From NCBI GenBank assembly GCA_023423855.1, contig JAFAEU010000181.1:1-7954 (forward strand): a stretch of DNA of 7,954 bases. The letters run 5' to 3'. A program made the position numbers and the translations under genes. Origin of the DNA: Pseudomonadota bacterium (lineage in GTDB: Bacteria; Pseudomonadota; Gammaproteobacteria; Xanthomonadales; Xanthomonadaceae). Below are positions 6,701 through 7,954 of this stretch, in pieces. The notes beneath the pieces are model-generated. The model was given only the letters and a program-made list of their open reading frames with translations, did not search any database and was not told where the DNA came from. Within the stretch, counting starts at the first letter, position 1. Every line of letters starts with the position of its first letter.

Positions 6701-6706
6701 ATTCTA
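6701..6706 (-). promoter_or_regulatory. Putative -10 box (TAGAAT) for the membrane protein-adenosyltransferase-deacetylase genes
   Basis: On the minus strand TAGAAT matches five of six bases of the sigma-70 -10 consensus and is one of the few A/T-rich hexamers in this GC-rich intergenic region. Transcription would begin near 6694, leaving a leader of about 32 bases containing the GGAG ribosome site. No convincing -35 box lies 16-18 bases upstream. Confidence 0.4.
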
Positions 6707-6740
6707 GCGGACGCAGGGGCGGCCTGCCGCCGGCGCCCGC

Positions 6741-6746
6741 TATCAT
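6741..6746 (+). promoter_or_regulatory. Putative -10 box (TATCAT) giving a leaderless ubiH transcript
   Basis: TATCAT matches five of six bases of the -10 consensus and ends six bases before the A of the ubiH ATG. Transcription would start at or within a base or two of that A, giving an mRNA with no 5' leader. No Shine-Dalgarno is present in the preceding bases, which fits. No good -35 box is visible upstream. Confidence 0.45.
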
Positions 6747-6752
6747 GGCGCG

Positions 6753-7954
6753 ATGGAAGTCGTGCATCCGGTGCTGATCGTCGGTGGCGGACTGGTCGGC
6801 GCCAGTCTCGCGCTCGCGCTCGATCGCGCGGGGATCGCCGCGGCGATGGTCGAGGCCGCGCCGCCCGGCGCGATGCCGGCGGTGTTCGATCAGCGCAACC
6901 TCAGTTTCGCCGACGCGACCGTCAACGCGCTGACCGCGCTCGGCGTGATGCAGCGGCTGGGCGCGCCCGCGGGCGCGATCCGGCGCATCCACGCCAGCCG
7001 CAGCGGCGACTTCGGCCGGGTGCTGCTGGATGCGGCCGACTACGGGCGCGACAGCTTCGGCCAGGTGGTGGTGGCGCGCGATTTCGGCGAGGCGCTGGAA
7101 GCCCGCCTGGCCGAACTCCCGCACCTGGTCCGCCATCGTCCGGCGCGGTTCCTCGGTTTCGGCGTGACCGCCGACGGCTTGTGCCAGGTCCGCATCGACG
7201 ACGGCGACGGCGAGCGCGTCCTGCGCGCGCGCCTCGTGGTCGCCGCCGACGGCACCGGCAGCCAGGTGCGCGACGCGCTCGGCATCGCGGTCGATGAGCA
7301 CGACTACCGGCAGCGGCTGTTCGTCGCGCGCCTGCGCACCCGGCGCACGTCTGACGGCATCGCCTATGAACGGCTTGGCGACGACGGTCCCACCGCGCTG
7401 CTGCCGCGCGGCGACGGCGCCTGGGGGCTGGTCCACGGCGTCGCCGAAGCGGACGCCGATGCGGTGGCGGCGCTGGACGACCACGCCTTCCTCGACCGCG
7501 TGCAGGCCGCGTTCGGCTGGCGTGCGGGACGTTTCATCGAAGTCGGCGAACGCAGCGTCTATCCGGCCTTGCGCGCGGTGGCGGCGCGCACCACGGCCAC
7601 GCGCGCGGTGCTGGTCGGCAATGCCGCGCAGAGCCTGCATCCGGTGGGCGCACAGGGCTTCAACCTCGGCCTGCGCGATGCGCTGACGCTGGCCGAACTG
7701 GTGGCGGAAGCGGACGATCCCGGCGCAGATGCGCTGCTCGACGCCTACGCTGCGCGCCGGCGCGAGGATCGCGAGCGCACGCTGGCGTTTTCCGACGGGC
7801 TGGCGCGCCTCACCGCCAATCGCGCGCCCGTGCTGCGGCCGCTGCGCAGCCTCGGCCTGCTGGCGGTGGACCGCGTGCCGTCGCTGCAGGCGCTGCTCGC
7901 CGGCGGCGCGATGGGCTATCGCGGCGACGTGCCCGCGCTGTGCCGGGCGGGTGC
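6753..7954 (+). CDS. ubiH: UbiH, FAD-dependent ubiquinone-biosynthesis monooxygenase (C-terminus at or just beyond the right edge)
   Basis: UbiH-family flavoprotein monooxygenases hydroxylate the ring of polyprenylated ubiquinone intermediates; UbiH itself acts at C1 (2-polyprenyl-6-methoxyphenol). The 400 complete codons show the N-terminal FAD site VLIVGGGLVGASLALAL (G11, G13, G16), FDQRNLSFADATVNAL, and the mid-protein DG motif AADGTGSQVRDALG (D166-G167). The second FAD motif, GNAAQSLHPVGAQGFNLGLRD (289-309), has GN in place of the more general GD, as in UbiH of E. coli. The reading runs off the window at CRAG; family members end around 400 residues, so little is missing. The ATG at 6753 gives the FAD fold at the proper distance. 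An ATG at 6745 is out of frame and soon stops. UbiI or another paralogue is the main alternative; the GNAAQ.LHP wording favours UbiH. It is divergent from the membrane protein gene. Confidence 0.92.
   Translation, partial: MEVVHPVLIVGGGLVGASLALALDRAGIAAAMVEAAPPGAMPAVFDQRNLSFADATVNALTALGVMQRLGAPAGAIRRIHASRSGDFGRVLLDAADYGRDSFGQVVVARDFGEALEARLAELPHLVRHRPARFLGFGVTADGLCQVRIDDGDGERVLRARLVVAADGTGSQVRDALGIAVDEHDYRQRLFVARLRTRRTSDGIAYERLGDDGPTALLPRGDGAWGLVHGVAEADADAVAALDDHAFLDRVQAAFGWRAGRFIEVGERSVYPALRAVAARTTATRAVLVGNAAQSLHPVGAQGFNLGLRDALTLAELVAEADDPGADALLDAYAARRREDRERTLAFSDGLARLTANRAPVLRPLRSLGLLAVDRVPSLQALLAGGAMGYRGDVPALCRAG

Noticed and set aside
6663..6752. Cobalamin riboswitch upstream of the membrane protein and adenosyltransferase genes
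   Set aside because: The gap of 90 bases is too short for the roughly 200-base element, and no B12-box-like sequence is seen.
6745..6777. Alternative ubiH start at the ATG at 6745
   Set aside because: It is out of frame with the FAD-binding domain and reaches a stop after about ten codons.
6663..7640. Long N-terminal extension of the membrane protein (frame open to 7640)
   Set aside because: It lies antisense to ubiH and reads as Ala/Arg/His-rich shadow sequence. The ATG at 6662 has its own GGAG and begins a hydrophobic helix.

Overview
This window is very GC-rich, with strong third-position G/C bias. It reads as chromosomal DNA of a Xanthomonadaceae/Lysobacteraceae gammaproteobacterium (Lysobacter-, Luteimonas- or Xanthomonas-like). 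The grounds are the close Xanthomonas-like character of LptD, the lptD-surA-pdxA order and the UbiH type. The genus is an inference; I ran no search. Coding density is very high and no gap exceeds about 112 bases.

Five complete genes and one partial gene lie on the minus strand, transcribed from right to left. At the right, a small multi-pass membrane protein (6662-6072) is followed by a PduO-type cobalamin adenosyltransferase (6039-5485) and a zinc-dependent HDAC/acetoin-utilization-type deacetylase (5483-4533). The last two are separated by one base. After a gap of about 110 bases come lptD (4421-2022), surA (2025-730) and the N-terminal two thirds of pdxA (644-1, cut by the window edge). 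This is the conserved outer-membrane biogenesis/vitamin B6 operon. LptD inserts LPS into the outer membrane, SurA is the periplasmic chaperone that LptD needs in order to fold, and PdxA makes a pyridoxal phosphate precursor. lptD and surA overlap in an ATGA.

The only plus-strand gene is ubiH (6753 to the right edge), a flavin monooxygenase of ubiquinone synthesis. It is divergent from the membrane protein across a 90-base intergenic region. A TATCAT box there sits where it would give a leaderless ubiH transcript, and a TAGAAT box faces the other way.

Most of the window is ordinary housekeeping sequence. The points worth a second look are: (i) the uncharacterised membrane protein beside the B12 adenosyltransferase, a candidate corrinoid-related membrane component; (ii) a small repeat-like element with inverted and direct repeats between surA and pdxA that reaches into the pdxA start; (iii) the likely leaderless ubiH; and (iv) the lptD/surA coupling. 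I found no mobile element, CRISPR array, tRNA or rRNA, and no clear new defence or biosynthetic system.
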